A DNA stretch of 15,239 nt from JANNHP01 sp031404455 (GTDB lineage: Bacteria; Planctomycetota; JAJSAM01; JAJVHW01). Below, in pieces: positions 5,766 to 12,812 of this stretch (within the stretch, counting starts at the first letter, position 1; each line of letters begins with the position of its first letter). The notes below the pieces were generated by a model that saw nothing but the letters and a program-made list of their open reading frames with translations, was not told where the DNA came from and ran no database searches. Where the stretch lies: positions 1 through 15,239 of the forward strand of contig JANNHP010000347.1 of the NCBI GenBank assembly GCA_031404455.1, in the 5' to 3' direction. The position numbers were made by a program, and so were the translations under genes.

Positions 5766-7313
5766 TCAGAGCTTCTCGGAGAGAAGCTTGCCCTGGAGGA
5801 AGAGCCCCACGTAGTCGCGGCCGCCCGCCTTGCTGTCCGTGCCCGACATGTTGAAGCCGCCGAACGGGTGGGCGCCGACGAGGGCGCCCGTGCACTTCCT
5901 GTTGAAGTAGAGGTTGCCGACGTGCACCTCGCGCCGCGCCATCTCGATGTGCTTGCGGTTCCGCGTGAGCACGGCGCCCGTCAGGCCGAACTCCGTCGCG
6001 TTGAAGATGCGGACGCCGTCGTCGAAGTTCTGGCACTTGAGCAGCGCGAGGACGGGCCCGAAGATCTCCTCGCAGTGGATGCGCGCCTTCGGCTTCACGT
6101 CGCCGATCACGGTCGGCTCGATGAACCAACCGGCCTTCGAACCGCGCCGTCCGCCGGCGAGGAGCGTGCCCTCCTTCTTCCCGACCTCCACGTAGCCCAT
6201 GATGTCGCTGCACGCGCGCTCGTTGATCACCGCGCCCATGTGCATCGCGGGGTCGCGCGGGTCGCCGACCTTCAGCGCCTTCGTCTTCGCCACGATCTTC
6301 TCGGCGAGCTCAACGTAGACCTTCCGGTGGATGATCGCGCGCGAGCACGCCGAGCACTTCTGTCCCTGGAAGCCGAACGCCGACTGCACGATGAACGTGG
6401 CCGCCTCGTCGAGGTCGTAGTCCTCGTCGACGAGGATCGCGTCCTTGCCGCCCATCTCGAGCACGGTGCGCTTGATCCAGTTGCACTTCGGATGCGGCTT
6501 CGCCGCCACTTCGTTGATGTGCAGCCCGACCGGCTTCGAACCCGTGAACGCGATCAGACGCGTGCGCGGATCGGTGACGAGCGCCTCGCCGAGGTCGCCG
6601 CCGCCGCCCGGCACGAAGTTCAGCACACCGGCCGGAAGCGAGACCTCCTCCATCAGTTCGACGAACTTCGACGCGATCCACGCGGAGTCGGTCGCGGGCT
6701 TGAGGCACACCGTGTTGCCCGCGACGATCGCTGCCGTCGTCATGCCCACGAGGATCGCGAGCGGGAAGTTCCACGGCGGGATGACGGCGCAGACGCCGAG
6801 CGGCACGTACTTCAGTTCGTTCCACTCGCCCGGCACCGGTGTCACGTACTCGCCCGCGTCGATCCGCAGCATCACGCGCGCGTAGAACTCGAGGAAGTCG
6901 ATGGCCTCGGCGGTGTCACCGTCGGCCTCGGGCCAGGTCTTCCCCACCTCGAGCGTCATCACGGCGCTGAACTCGTGCTTGCGGCGGCGCATGATCGCCG
7001 CGGCCTTCAGGAGGTAGCCCGCGCGCTCGCGGGCGTCGGTCCTCGACCACGTCGCGAACGCCTCGGTCGCGGCGGCGAGCGCCTTGTCCGCCTCGGCGAG
7101 CCCGCCCTTGCTGAAGGTGGCGAGGACCTCGGACGTGGCGCTGGGGTTCGTCGACGTGAACGTCGCCTTCGTGGCGACGCGTTTGCCGCCGATGAGCAGG
7201 TCGTGACGACGCCCGACGTCCTTCGCGGCCTTCGCGAGCGCCGCCTCGTAGGCGGCCTTCTGCTCGGGACGGCTGAAGTCGGTGAACGGCTCGTTCCGGA
7301 ATTCGTTCAGCAC
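5766..7313 (-). CDS. pruA: L-glutamate gamma-semialdehyde (1-pyrroline-5-carboxylate) dehydrogenase, RocA/PruA type
   Basis: 515 residues, the same length as B. subtilis RocA as I recall it and closely similar throughout. It oxidises glutamate semialdehyde (from proline or arginine breakdown) to glutamate with NAD+, in the cytosol. Seen in sequence: the N-terminal NEPFTDFS box; IPPWNFPLAI with Asn182; CLKPAT with Lys205; the cofactor segment FTGSKPVG; the general base in LEMGGKD (Glu286); the catalytic thiol in GQKCSACSR (Cys320); EEIFGPV; and the C-terminal NRKCTGALVGAHPFGGFNMSGTDSKAGG signature, seen in short form as HPFGGF. The start is GTG at 7313, fixed by AGGAG six bases upstream; there is no ATG nearby. 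It is a stand-alone form, without a fused proline dehydrogenase, and no proline dehydrogenase gene is in this window. It is divergent from the HEAT-repeat gene, with 147 bases between the starts in which I could not identify a confident promoter. Confidence 0.95.
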   Translation of the reverse strand: MLNEFRNEPFTDFSRPEQKAAYEAALAKAAKDVGRRHDLLIGGKRVATKATFTSTNPSATSEVLATFSKGGLAEADKALAAATEAFATWSRTDARERAGYLLKAAAIMRRRKHEFSAVMTLEVGKTWPEADGDTAEAIDFLEFYARVMLRIDAGEYVTPVPGEWNELKYVPLGVCAVIPPWNFPLAILVGMTTAAIVAGNTVCLKPATDSAWIASKFVELMEEVSLPAGVLNFVPGGGGDLGEALVTDPRTRLIAFTGSKPVGLHINEVAAKPHPKCNWIKRTVLEMGGKDAILVDEDYDLDEAATFIVQSAFGFQGQKCSACSRAIIHRKVYVELAEKIVAKTKALKVGDPRDPAMHMGAVINERACSDIMGYVEVGKKEGTLLAGGRRGSKAGWFIEPTVIGDVKPKARIHCEEIFGPVLALLKCQNFDDGVRIFNATEFGLTGAVLTRNRKHIEMARREVHVGNLYFNRKCTGALVGAHPFGGFNMSGTDSKAGGRDYVGLFLQGKLLSEKL

Positions 7314-7460
7314 GGGCGTCTCCTGGCTGGGGGAAGCCGAGGAGTCTAGCGACGGCCCGGTGGACCGCCTACGCGCGCCGAGGCTCGCGCCGCGCCGCCG
7401 GTCGCGGATAGCCTGACGCCCGGCGTTCGGGGCGCGGCACCGGAAACGGAGAGTGCGGCG

Positions 7461-8702
7461 ATGGCGGCACGCAGGGGATGTCTGACGGCTCTGGTCCTCG
7501 TCGCGCTCGGCGCGACGGCGTTCGCGGAACTCGACGCGGGCGAGAAGAAGTGGCTGAAGCAGTGCCTCGATTCGCTCGTCTCGAAGAGCGCGAAGGTCCG
7601 CGAGGGCGCCGAGGTCGCGATCGGGAAGCTCGGACTCGACGCGATCCCGGTGCTCCTGCCCGACGTGGGCCGCCTGAAGACCGACGACGACTGGGCGGCG
7701 CTCGCCCGCGCGCTCTCCGTGATGGACCGCTCGAACGCCGCCGACATGGTGAACCTCTCCCGCGACAAGTGGCCGAAGGGACAGGAGCAGCGCCTCGGCA
7801 AGCTCGTCGAGGCGCTGCGGAAGGGCCCCGTGCCGGGTCCGGGCGCCGCGCCCGGTAAGGCGTCTCCCGAGATCGAAGCGAAGGTGCGCGAACTGCTCGA
7901 ACCGTTCCGGGGCGTGCATTCCTACAGTTCGCGCGACCCCGCGGTTGCGAAGGTCGTGGCGCTCGGCCGCGACGCGATCCCGGCGCTCGCGGCGATCCTG
8001 AGGGAGAACGACGACCACGGCGCCGGCATGCTGGTGACCGCGACGAAGGACGCCCTCGCCGACCTCGTCACCGAGGCCGACGTGCCGCTCCTCGCGCAAC
8101 TTCTCGCCGACGGCCACCTCGCAGCGGCCGGGGCGTTCAAGAATCTGCGGTCGCCCGCGGCGCTCGACGCGCTCCTCGACACGGTCAAGCGCGGTTTCGT
8201 GAGCTACGACCTCGTCGAACAGTTCGATCACTTCCGGGACGATCCGCAGATCGCGCCCGCGCTGATCGGCTGGCTCGAAGCGCACGGCGAGTCCGCGGGC
8301 TGGGAAGTCTCGCCCGTCGCCAGGTACCTCGGGGAGCACCGCGTCCGCGAGGCCGTGCCGGCGCTCTCGAAGCTGCTCGGCGCGGGCCGGGACGCGCACG
8401 CCCGGACGAGCGCGGCCGTCGCGCTCGCGCGATTCGGGGAGAAGTCCGGCGTCGAGACGCTCGTCGAGATCTTCGAGGCCCCGGCGGCCGGCCCGGGTCG
8501 CAGCGACGACCACGTCCGTCACGAGGCCGGGGAGGAACTGAACAAGATCGCGGGCCGACGGATCTACACGGGATCCTTCGAACCCAGCGGCGGCATCCGC
8601 GGCAACGCGGACGACGCCGCGAAGCTCTTCCGCGAGTGGTGGAACGGCGTGAAGGACAAGATCCGCTTCGACGCGACGAGGCGTGTGTGGCTGACGGAGT
8701 GA
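7461..8702 (+). CDS. Secreted HEAT-repeat protein
   Basis: 413 residues. A signal peptide (MAARRGCLTALVLVALG) ends at A-F-A near residue 22. Several HEAT-like helical pairs follow; the clearest share a LG-x-DAIP core: GKLGLDAIPVLLPDV (about 55-68) and ALGRDAIPALAAIL (about 170-183). Others are VPLLAQLLADGHLAAA, SPAALDALLDTVK and VREAVPALSKLLG, then ARTSAAVALARFGEKSGVETLVEIF. HEAT solenoids usually serve protein-protein contacts, so a scaffold or sensor role in the periplasm is inferred. The last 50 residues (EWWNGVKDKIRFD) look like a separate cap. The start has GGAGAG seven to eight bases upstream. The gene overlaps the start of the transporter gene that follows, so the two are probably translationally coupled. 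Confidence 0.85.
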   Translation: MAARRGCLTALVLVALGATAFAELDAGEKKWLKQCLDSLVSKSAKVREGAEVAIGKLGLDAIPVLLPDVGRLKTDDDWAALARALSVMDRSNAADMVNLSRDKWPKGQEQRLGKLVEALRKGPVPGPGAAPGKASPEIEAKVRELLEPFRGVHSYSSRDPAVAKVVALGRDAIPALAAILRENDDHGAGMLVTATKDALADLVTEADVPLLAQLLADGHLAAAGAFKNLRSPAALDALLDTVKRGFVSYDLVEQFDHFRDDPQIAPALIGWLEAHGESAGWEVSPVARYLGEHRVREAVPALSKLLGAGRDAHARTSAAVALARFGEKSGVETLVEIFEAPAAGPGRSDDHVRHEAGEELNKIAGRRIYTGSFEPSGGIRGNADDAAKLFREWWNGVKDKIRFDATRRVWLTE

Positions 8703-9739
8703 CGCAGACGACCGACCGCCGCGGCGCCTTCGGCCTCTGCCTCGCCGCCGCGGTGCTCTTCGGCGCGGCCACGCCCGCGTCGAAGGCGTTGCTCCAGTCG
8801 GCGGGACCGCTCACGCTCGCGTCTCTGCTCTACGCCGGGGCCGCCCTCGCCGCGATACCGTTCGCGGCGCGCAGTCCGCGGCCTCGTCTCGACGCGCGGC
8901 AGGCGCGGCGCCTCGGGATGGCGGTCCTCGCGGGCGGCGTGCTCGCGCCGGGACTGCTGCTGATGGGCCTCGCGCGCGCGCCGTCCGGGTCGGTCTCGCT
9001 CTGGCTCAACCTCGAACCCGTGGCGACGACGGCGCTCGCGGTGCTCCTCTTCCGCGAGCACGGCGGACCGCGCACGTGGACGGCGGTCGCCGTCGCGACG
9101 GCCGCGGGCATCGCGCTCGCGGCGCCGTCGGGGTTCGACCTCGGTCTCGCGGCGGCGTTCGTCGGAGGCGCCTGCGTCCTCTGGGGTCTCGACAACAACC
9201 TCAGCGCGACGATCGACTCGACGACACCTGCGCAGACGACGACCGTGAAGGGCATCGTCGCCGCCGCCGCGAACGCCGGTTTCGCCTGGGCCGCGGGCGA
9301 GAGCCTTCCCGACGCGCGCACGGCGCTCGTCGCGATCGCCGTCGGCGCGTTCGGCTACGGCGTGTCGCTCATCCTCTATCTGTCCGCCGCGCAGCGACTC
9401 GGTGCCGCACGCTCGCAACTCACGTTCGCGACGGCGCCGTTCGCGGCGGCAGCACTCTCGTGGATCGCGCTCGACGAGCCGATCGGCGCGCTCGAGGTCG
9501 CCTGCGGCGTGACGCTCGCGGGCGCGGTCGGACTCCTCCTCACCGCCCGGCACGATCACGCGCACACGCACGATCCGCAGTCGCACACTCACTCGCACCG
9601 CCACGACGACGGCCACCACGATCACGCGCACCCGGGACTCCCCGCCTCGCTGCGCCACACGCACGCGCACGAGCACGCGGGCGTCGTGCACACCCACCCG
9701 CACGAGCCCGACCTGCACCACCGCCACCCGCACGGCTGA
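8687..9739 (+). CDS. EamA/DMT-family transporter with histidine-rich C-terminal tail
   Basis: 350 residues from a GTG at 8687. The membrane part is a ten-helix drug/metabolite transporter fold made of two EamA halves. The first runs from GLCLAAAVLFGAATPASKALL through SVSLWLNLEPVATTALAVLLF; the second starts near AAFVGGACVLWGLDNNL and includes GYGVSLILYLSAAQRLGAARSQLTF and WIALDEPIGALEVACG. The last 62 residues are cytosolic or periplasmic and contain 23 histidines in HxH runs, ending DLHHRHPHG. Similar tails recur in this transporter subgroup in my memory and suggest metal binding, perhaps Zn, Ni or Co. Start choice: GAGG at 8678-8681 sits five bases before GTG 8687. A second GTG at 8699 forms a 4-base GTGA overlap with the HEAT gene stop but has no ribosome site, and is the alternative (346 residues). 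Confidence 0.9.
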   Translation: MADGVTQTTDRRGAFGLCLAAAVLFGAATPASKALLQSAGPLTLASLLYAGAALAAIPFAARSPRPRLDARQARRLGMAVLAGGVLAPGLLLMGLARAPSGSVSLWLNLEPVATTALAVLLFREHGGPRTWTAVAVATAAGIALAAPSGFDLGLAAAFVGGACVLWGLDNNLSATIDSTTPAQTTTVKGIVAAAANAGFAWAAGESLPDARTALVAIAVGAFGYGVSLILYLSAAQRLGAARSQLTFATAPFAAAALSWIALDEPIGALEVACGVTLAGAVGLLLTARHDHAHTHDPQSHTHSHRHDDGHHDHAHPGLPASLRHTHAHEHAGVVHTHPHEPDLHHRHPHG

Positions 9740-9835
9740 CGCGCGATTCCGCCCCCGCCGTGTGACATCCGTCAACTCGGCGAGCGCTGATGTGCCGGAT
9801 CCCGTCCGCGACCGGAACGAGCCGGGCTCGCCTGT

Positions 9836-9874
9836 GTTCGGATCCCCGCCGGCGCGAGGGACCGGCGCCCGAAC
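9836..9874 (+). promoter_or_regulatory. Two-step leader hairpin abutting the start codon of the DUF1549/DUF1553 gene
   Basis: An outer stem GTTCGG (9836-9841) with CCGAAC (9869-9874) encloses an inner stem CGCCGG (9847-9852) with CCGGCG (9862-9867). The nine-base inner loop holds GAGGG, the only Shine-Dalgarno-like sequence before the ATG at 9876. If it folds, the ribosome site is displayed in the loop and the start codon sits right at the base of the helix. This could set translation of the cluster; it is a structural prediction by eye only. Confidence 0.35.
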
Positions 9875-9875
9875 C

Positions 9876-11441
9876 ATGAGAAAGCTCGTCCTCCTCCTGG
9901 TGCTCCTCGTCGCGTTCCGTGACGGCCTCGCCGCGGAACCCGCGGCCGTGCGCCCGTTCGAATCGCCGCCCGGCGCAGTCCAGGCGACGCGCCTCGACGC
10001 GATCGTTGCGGCGGCGCAGAGGAAGAAGGGCGTCGAGCCCGCGAACCCCTGCTCCGACGAGGTGTTCGTCCGCCGCGTGCACCTCGACGTGATCGGCACG
10101 CTGCCCGAGCCCGCCGCGGTGTCTCGGTTCCTCTCGGACACGCGCAAGGACAAGCGCGCGGCGCTCGTCGAGTCGCTCTTCGCGCGGCCGGAGTTCGCCG
10201 ACTACTGGTCGCAGAAGTGGTGCGACGTGCTGCGCGTGAAGTCGGAGTTCCCGATCAACCTCTGGCCGAACGCCGTGCAGGCGTACCACCGCTGGGTCAG
10301 GGACGCCGTCCGCGAGAACCGGCCGTTCGACAAGGTCGCCCGCGACCTCCTGACGTCCTCGGGCAGCAACTTCCGCGTGCCGCCGGTGAACTTCTACCGC
10401 GCCGTGCAGGGTCGCGAACCCCAGGCGATCGCGGCGGCCGTCGCGCTCACCTTCCTCGGCGAGCGCACCGAGTCGTGGACGCCGAGGCGGCGCGACCAGA
10501 TGGCGGTCTTCTTCTCCAAGGTCGCGTTCAAGCCGACGAACGAGTGGAAGGAGGAGATCGTCCTCCTCGACCCCGCGCCGAAGGAACCGATCGACGCCGT
10601 CCTCCCCGACGGCACGCTCGTGCGGGTCGGGGAGGACGACGACCCGCGCGTCGCGTTCGCCGACTGGCTCCTCGATCCGAAGAACCCGCGGTTCGCGCGA
10701 AGCGTCGTCAACCGCGTGTGGGCGTGGCTCCTGGGGCGCGGGATCGTCCACGAGCCCGACGACATCCGCCCCGACAACCCTCCCGCGATCCCGGAACTCC
10801 TCGCCCACCTCGAGAAGGAGTTCGCCGGCGCTCGCTTCGACATGCGGCAACTCTTCCGGCTGATCCTCAACTCGCGCACGTACCAGCAGTCGCCGATCCC
10901 GCGCGGTCCGCTCGAGGCGGCCGAACCGATGTTCGCGTGCTACCCGGTGCGGCGTCTCGACGCCGAGGTGCTCATCGACGCCCTCGACTGGATCGGCGGA
11001 ACCGGCGAGAGCTACTCGAGCGTCGTCCCCGAGCCGTACACGTTCGTCCCCGAGGACCACCGCACGATCGGGCTCGCGGACGGGAGCATCACGAGCCCGT
11101 TCCTCGAGATGTTCGGCCGCCCGGCGCGCGACACGGGCCTCGCGTCGGAGCGCGGCACGGAGGTCACCGGCACGCAGCGGCGGTATCTCCTCAACTCGAC
11201 GGACGTGCAGCGTCGGATCGAGCGCAGCCCGCGGATCCGCGCCGTGCTCGAAGCGTCGGCCGGGAGCGACGTCGAGGCGATCCGCGGGACGTATCTCACG
11301 CTCCTCTCGCGCGCGCCGCTCCCGCCGGAGGAGGACGCGGCGGAGCGCTACTTCCGTGCGGGCGGACGTCCGCACCGCGAGGCGGTGTTCGACCTCGCTT
11401 GGGCGCTCGTCAACTCGGCCGAGTTCCTGTTCCGTCACTGA
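9876..11441 (+). CDS. DUF1549 and DUF1553 domain protein, secreted, without the CxxCH motif
   Basis: 521 residues. A signal peptide (MRKLVLLLVLLVAF) ends near L-A-A at residue 20. DUF1549 spans about residues 38-235: the family hallmark FVRRVHLDVIGTLPEPAAVSRFL (about 64-86), then ALVESLFARPEFADYWSQKWCDVLR. DUF1553 spans about 258-515: ARSVVNRVWAWLLGRGIVHEPDD (about 274-296), LLAHLEKEFAG, LFRLILNSRTYQQS, and late RRYLLNST. These paired domains are characteristic of planctomycetes and their relatives; their biochemical role is unknown, though they are often found with c-type cytochromes. The cytochrome-like CxxCH segment common in this domain is absent: the spot reads FLGERTESWTPRRRDQMAVFF. The next gene, DUF1501, begins 14 bases later. 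The ATG at 9876 is chosen for the signal peptide; an upstream in-frame ATG at 9762 would add 38 non-signal-like residues. Confidence 0.9.
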   Translation: MRKLVLLLVLLVAFRDGLAAEPAAVRPFESPPGAVQATRLDAIVAAAQRKKGVEPANPCSDEVFVRRVHLDVIGTLPEPAAVSRFLSDTRKDKRAALVESLFARPEFADYWSQKWCDVLRVKSEFPINLWPNAVQAYHRWVRDAVRENRPFDKVARDLLTSSGSNFRVPPVNFYRAVQGREPQAIAAAVALTFLGERTESWTPRRRDQMAVFFSKVAFKPTNEWKEEIVLLDPAPKEPIDAVLPDGTLVRVGEDDDPRVAFADWLLDPKNPRFARSVVNRVWAWLLGRGIVHEPDDIRPDNPPAIPELLAHLEKEFAGARFDMRQLFRLILNSRTYQQSPIPRGPLEAAEPMFACYPVRRLDAEVLIDALDWIGGTGESYSSVVPEPYTFVPEDHRTIGLADGSITSPFLEMFGRPARDTGLASERGTEVTGTQRRYLLNSTDVQRRIERSPRIRAVLEASAGSDVEAIRGTYLTLLSRAPLPPEEDAAERYFRAGGRPHREAVFDLAWALVNSAEFLFRH

Positions 11442-11455
11442 CCCTGGGGAGTGCG

Positions 11456-12811
11456 ATGAACGAACGCGAGGCGAGACGTGCGATGACGCGGCGCGACGCG
11501 CTGCGATGGCTGGCCGTCGGCGCGGCGGGCGTGCCCCTCGCGGGCATCGCGGGACGTCTCGCGTGGGGGGACGAGCCGGAGCGGGCGGTCGCCGCGGCGC
11601 GGCGCGCGCGCGCGAAGTCGGTCATCGAGGTCTGGCTCTCGGGCGGTCCGTCGCACCTCGACACGTTCGACCCGAAGCCGGAGGCGGGCCGCGACTTCTG
11701 CGGTCCGCTCACCGACACCGCCGCGACGAACGTCTCGGGCGTCCGGATCGGCTCGCTGATGCCCGAACTCGCGAAGCAGGCCGACAAGTACTCGCTGATC
11801 CGCAGCATGTCGCACGGCGTCAACGCGCACGAGACCGCGGCGTACGTCGTGCAGACCGGGCGCGATCCGGAACTGCGGACCGTCTACCCGTGCCTCGGCG
11901 CCGTCACGTCACTGTTCAAGGGGACGGACGGCGGCTACCGCGGCAAGGTCCCGCCGTACGTGGTGCTGACGACGTCGCAGGGGCGCTTCTCCGAGACCGG
12001 GTTCCTCGGACCGCGCTACGCCCCGTTCGTCACCGGCGGCGACCCGAACCAACGGCGTTTCGCCGTCGAGGGCATCGTCGCCGAGGGCATCTCCGACGAG
12101 CGCCAGAAGAGCCGCCGCGAACTCCTCCACGAACTCGACGCCCTGCGCGCGGCACTCCCCGCGAGTCCGCGGCTCGATCAGCTCTCGCGCTGCGAGGACG
12201 AGGCCTACGAGCTGATCCTCGGCGACGCGGGCAGGGTGTTCGACCCGTCCGACGAGAAGCCGGAACTCCGCGACCGCTACGGCAGGACGCCGTTCGGCCA
12301 GTCGTGCCTCACGGCGCGGCGCCTCGTCGAAGCGGGCGTCCCGTACGTCACCGTCCACCTCGGCGGATGGGACACGCACAAGCAGCACTTCGAGTCGATG
12401 CGGCGCAAGCTCCCCGACCTCGACCGCGGACTCGCGACGCTGATCGCGGACCTCTCCGACCGAGGGCTCCTCGATTCGACGATCGTGTGGTCGAGCGGCG
12501 AGTTCGGCCGCACGCCGCGCGTCTCGTGGGAGGCGCCGTGGAACGGCGGGCGCGGACACTTCGGGAAGTGCTTCTCGGCGCTCGTCGCGGGCGGCGGGTT
12601 CAAGGGCGGGCACGTGATCGGACGGACGAACGCGACGGGCGAGGACGTCGCCGATCATCCCGTCCACCCGCGCGACCTGCACGCCGCGATCTACACGCAG
12701 CTCGGGATCGACCCCGACGGTCCGCTGCCCAACTCGCGCGGACTCGACGTGCGCGTCACGGACGCTCCGGCGACGGGCGCGCGTCCCAGGCCGCTCGCGG
12801 AGATCGTCTGA
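11456..12811 (+). CDS. DUF1501 family protein, Tat-exported, alkaline phosphatase/sulfatase-like fold
   Basis: 451 residues. A twin-arginine signal is visible: TRRDALRWLAVGAAGVPLAG (about residues 11-30). DUF1501 landmarks: VIEVWLSGGPSHLDTFDPKP (about 56-74), SLIRSMSHGVNAHETA, then PFGQSCLTARRLVEAGVPYVTV, GGWDTHKQHFE, IVWSSGEFGRTPR, and GRGHFGKCFSALVAGGGFKGG. DUF1501 is related to the alkaline phosphatase/sulfatase superfamily, but activity and substrate are not established. A strong GGGGAG precedes the ATG at 11456 by four bases; a second in-frame ATG (residue 10) starts right at the Tat motif. It is 14 bases after the DUF1549/1553 gene and one base before the next ATG, an arrangement well known in planctomycetes. 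In that phylum these genes usually travel together, and a joint function is inferred from that. Confidence 0.93.
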   Translation: MNEREARRAMTRRDALRWLAVGAAGVPLAGIAGRLAWGDEPERAVAAARRARAKSVIEVWLSGGPSHLDTFDPKPEAGRDFCGPLTDTAATNVSGVRIGSLMPELAKQADKYSLIRSMSHGVNAHETAAYVVQTGRDPELRTVYPCLGAVTSLFKGTDGGYRGKVPPYVVLTTSQGRFSETGFLGPRYAPFVTGGDPNQRRFAVEGIVAEGISDERQKSRRELLHELDALRAALPASPRLDQLSRCEDEAYELILGDAGRVFDPSDEKPELRDRYGRTPFGQSCLTARRLVEAGVPYVTVHLGGWDTHKQHFESMRRKLPDLDRGLATLIADLSDRGLLDSTIVWSSGEFGRTPRVSWEAPWNGGRGHFGKCFSALVAGGGFKGGHVIGRTNATGEDVADHPVHPRDLHAAIYTQLGIDPDGPLPNSRGLDVRVTDAPATGARPRPLAEIV

Positions 12812-12812
12812 G

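Noticed and set aside
5112..7349. Plus-strand 745-codon open frame opposite rsmG and pruA
   Set aside because: Composition is Arg/Glu/Leu-rich and shows no family motifs; it mirrors two well-identified minus-strand genes.
7314..7460. Search for promoter boxes between pruA and the HEAT-repeat gene
   Set aside because: No pair of -35/-10-like boxes with sensible spacing could be supported by eye in this GC-rich region.
7314..8522. Minus-strand frame upstream of pruA that would add about 400 residues to its N-terminus
   Set aside because: The real enzyme matches the usual 515 residues from GTG 7313 with its own ribosome site; the extension is opposite the HEAT-repeat gene.
9818..9830. 13-base dyad CGAGCC-G-GGCTCG upstream of the DUF1549 gene
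   Set aside because: Short arms and GC-rich; weaker than the nested leader hairpin next to it, so not listed as a site.
9540..11438. Minus-strand 632-codon frame opposite the DUF1549/DUF1553 gene
   Set aside because: No recognisable domain and strong Arg/Val/Glu bias; explained as a shadow frame.
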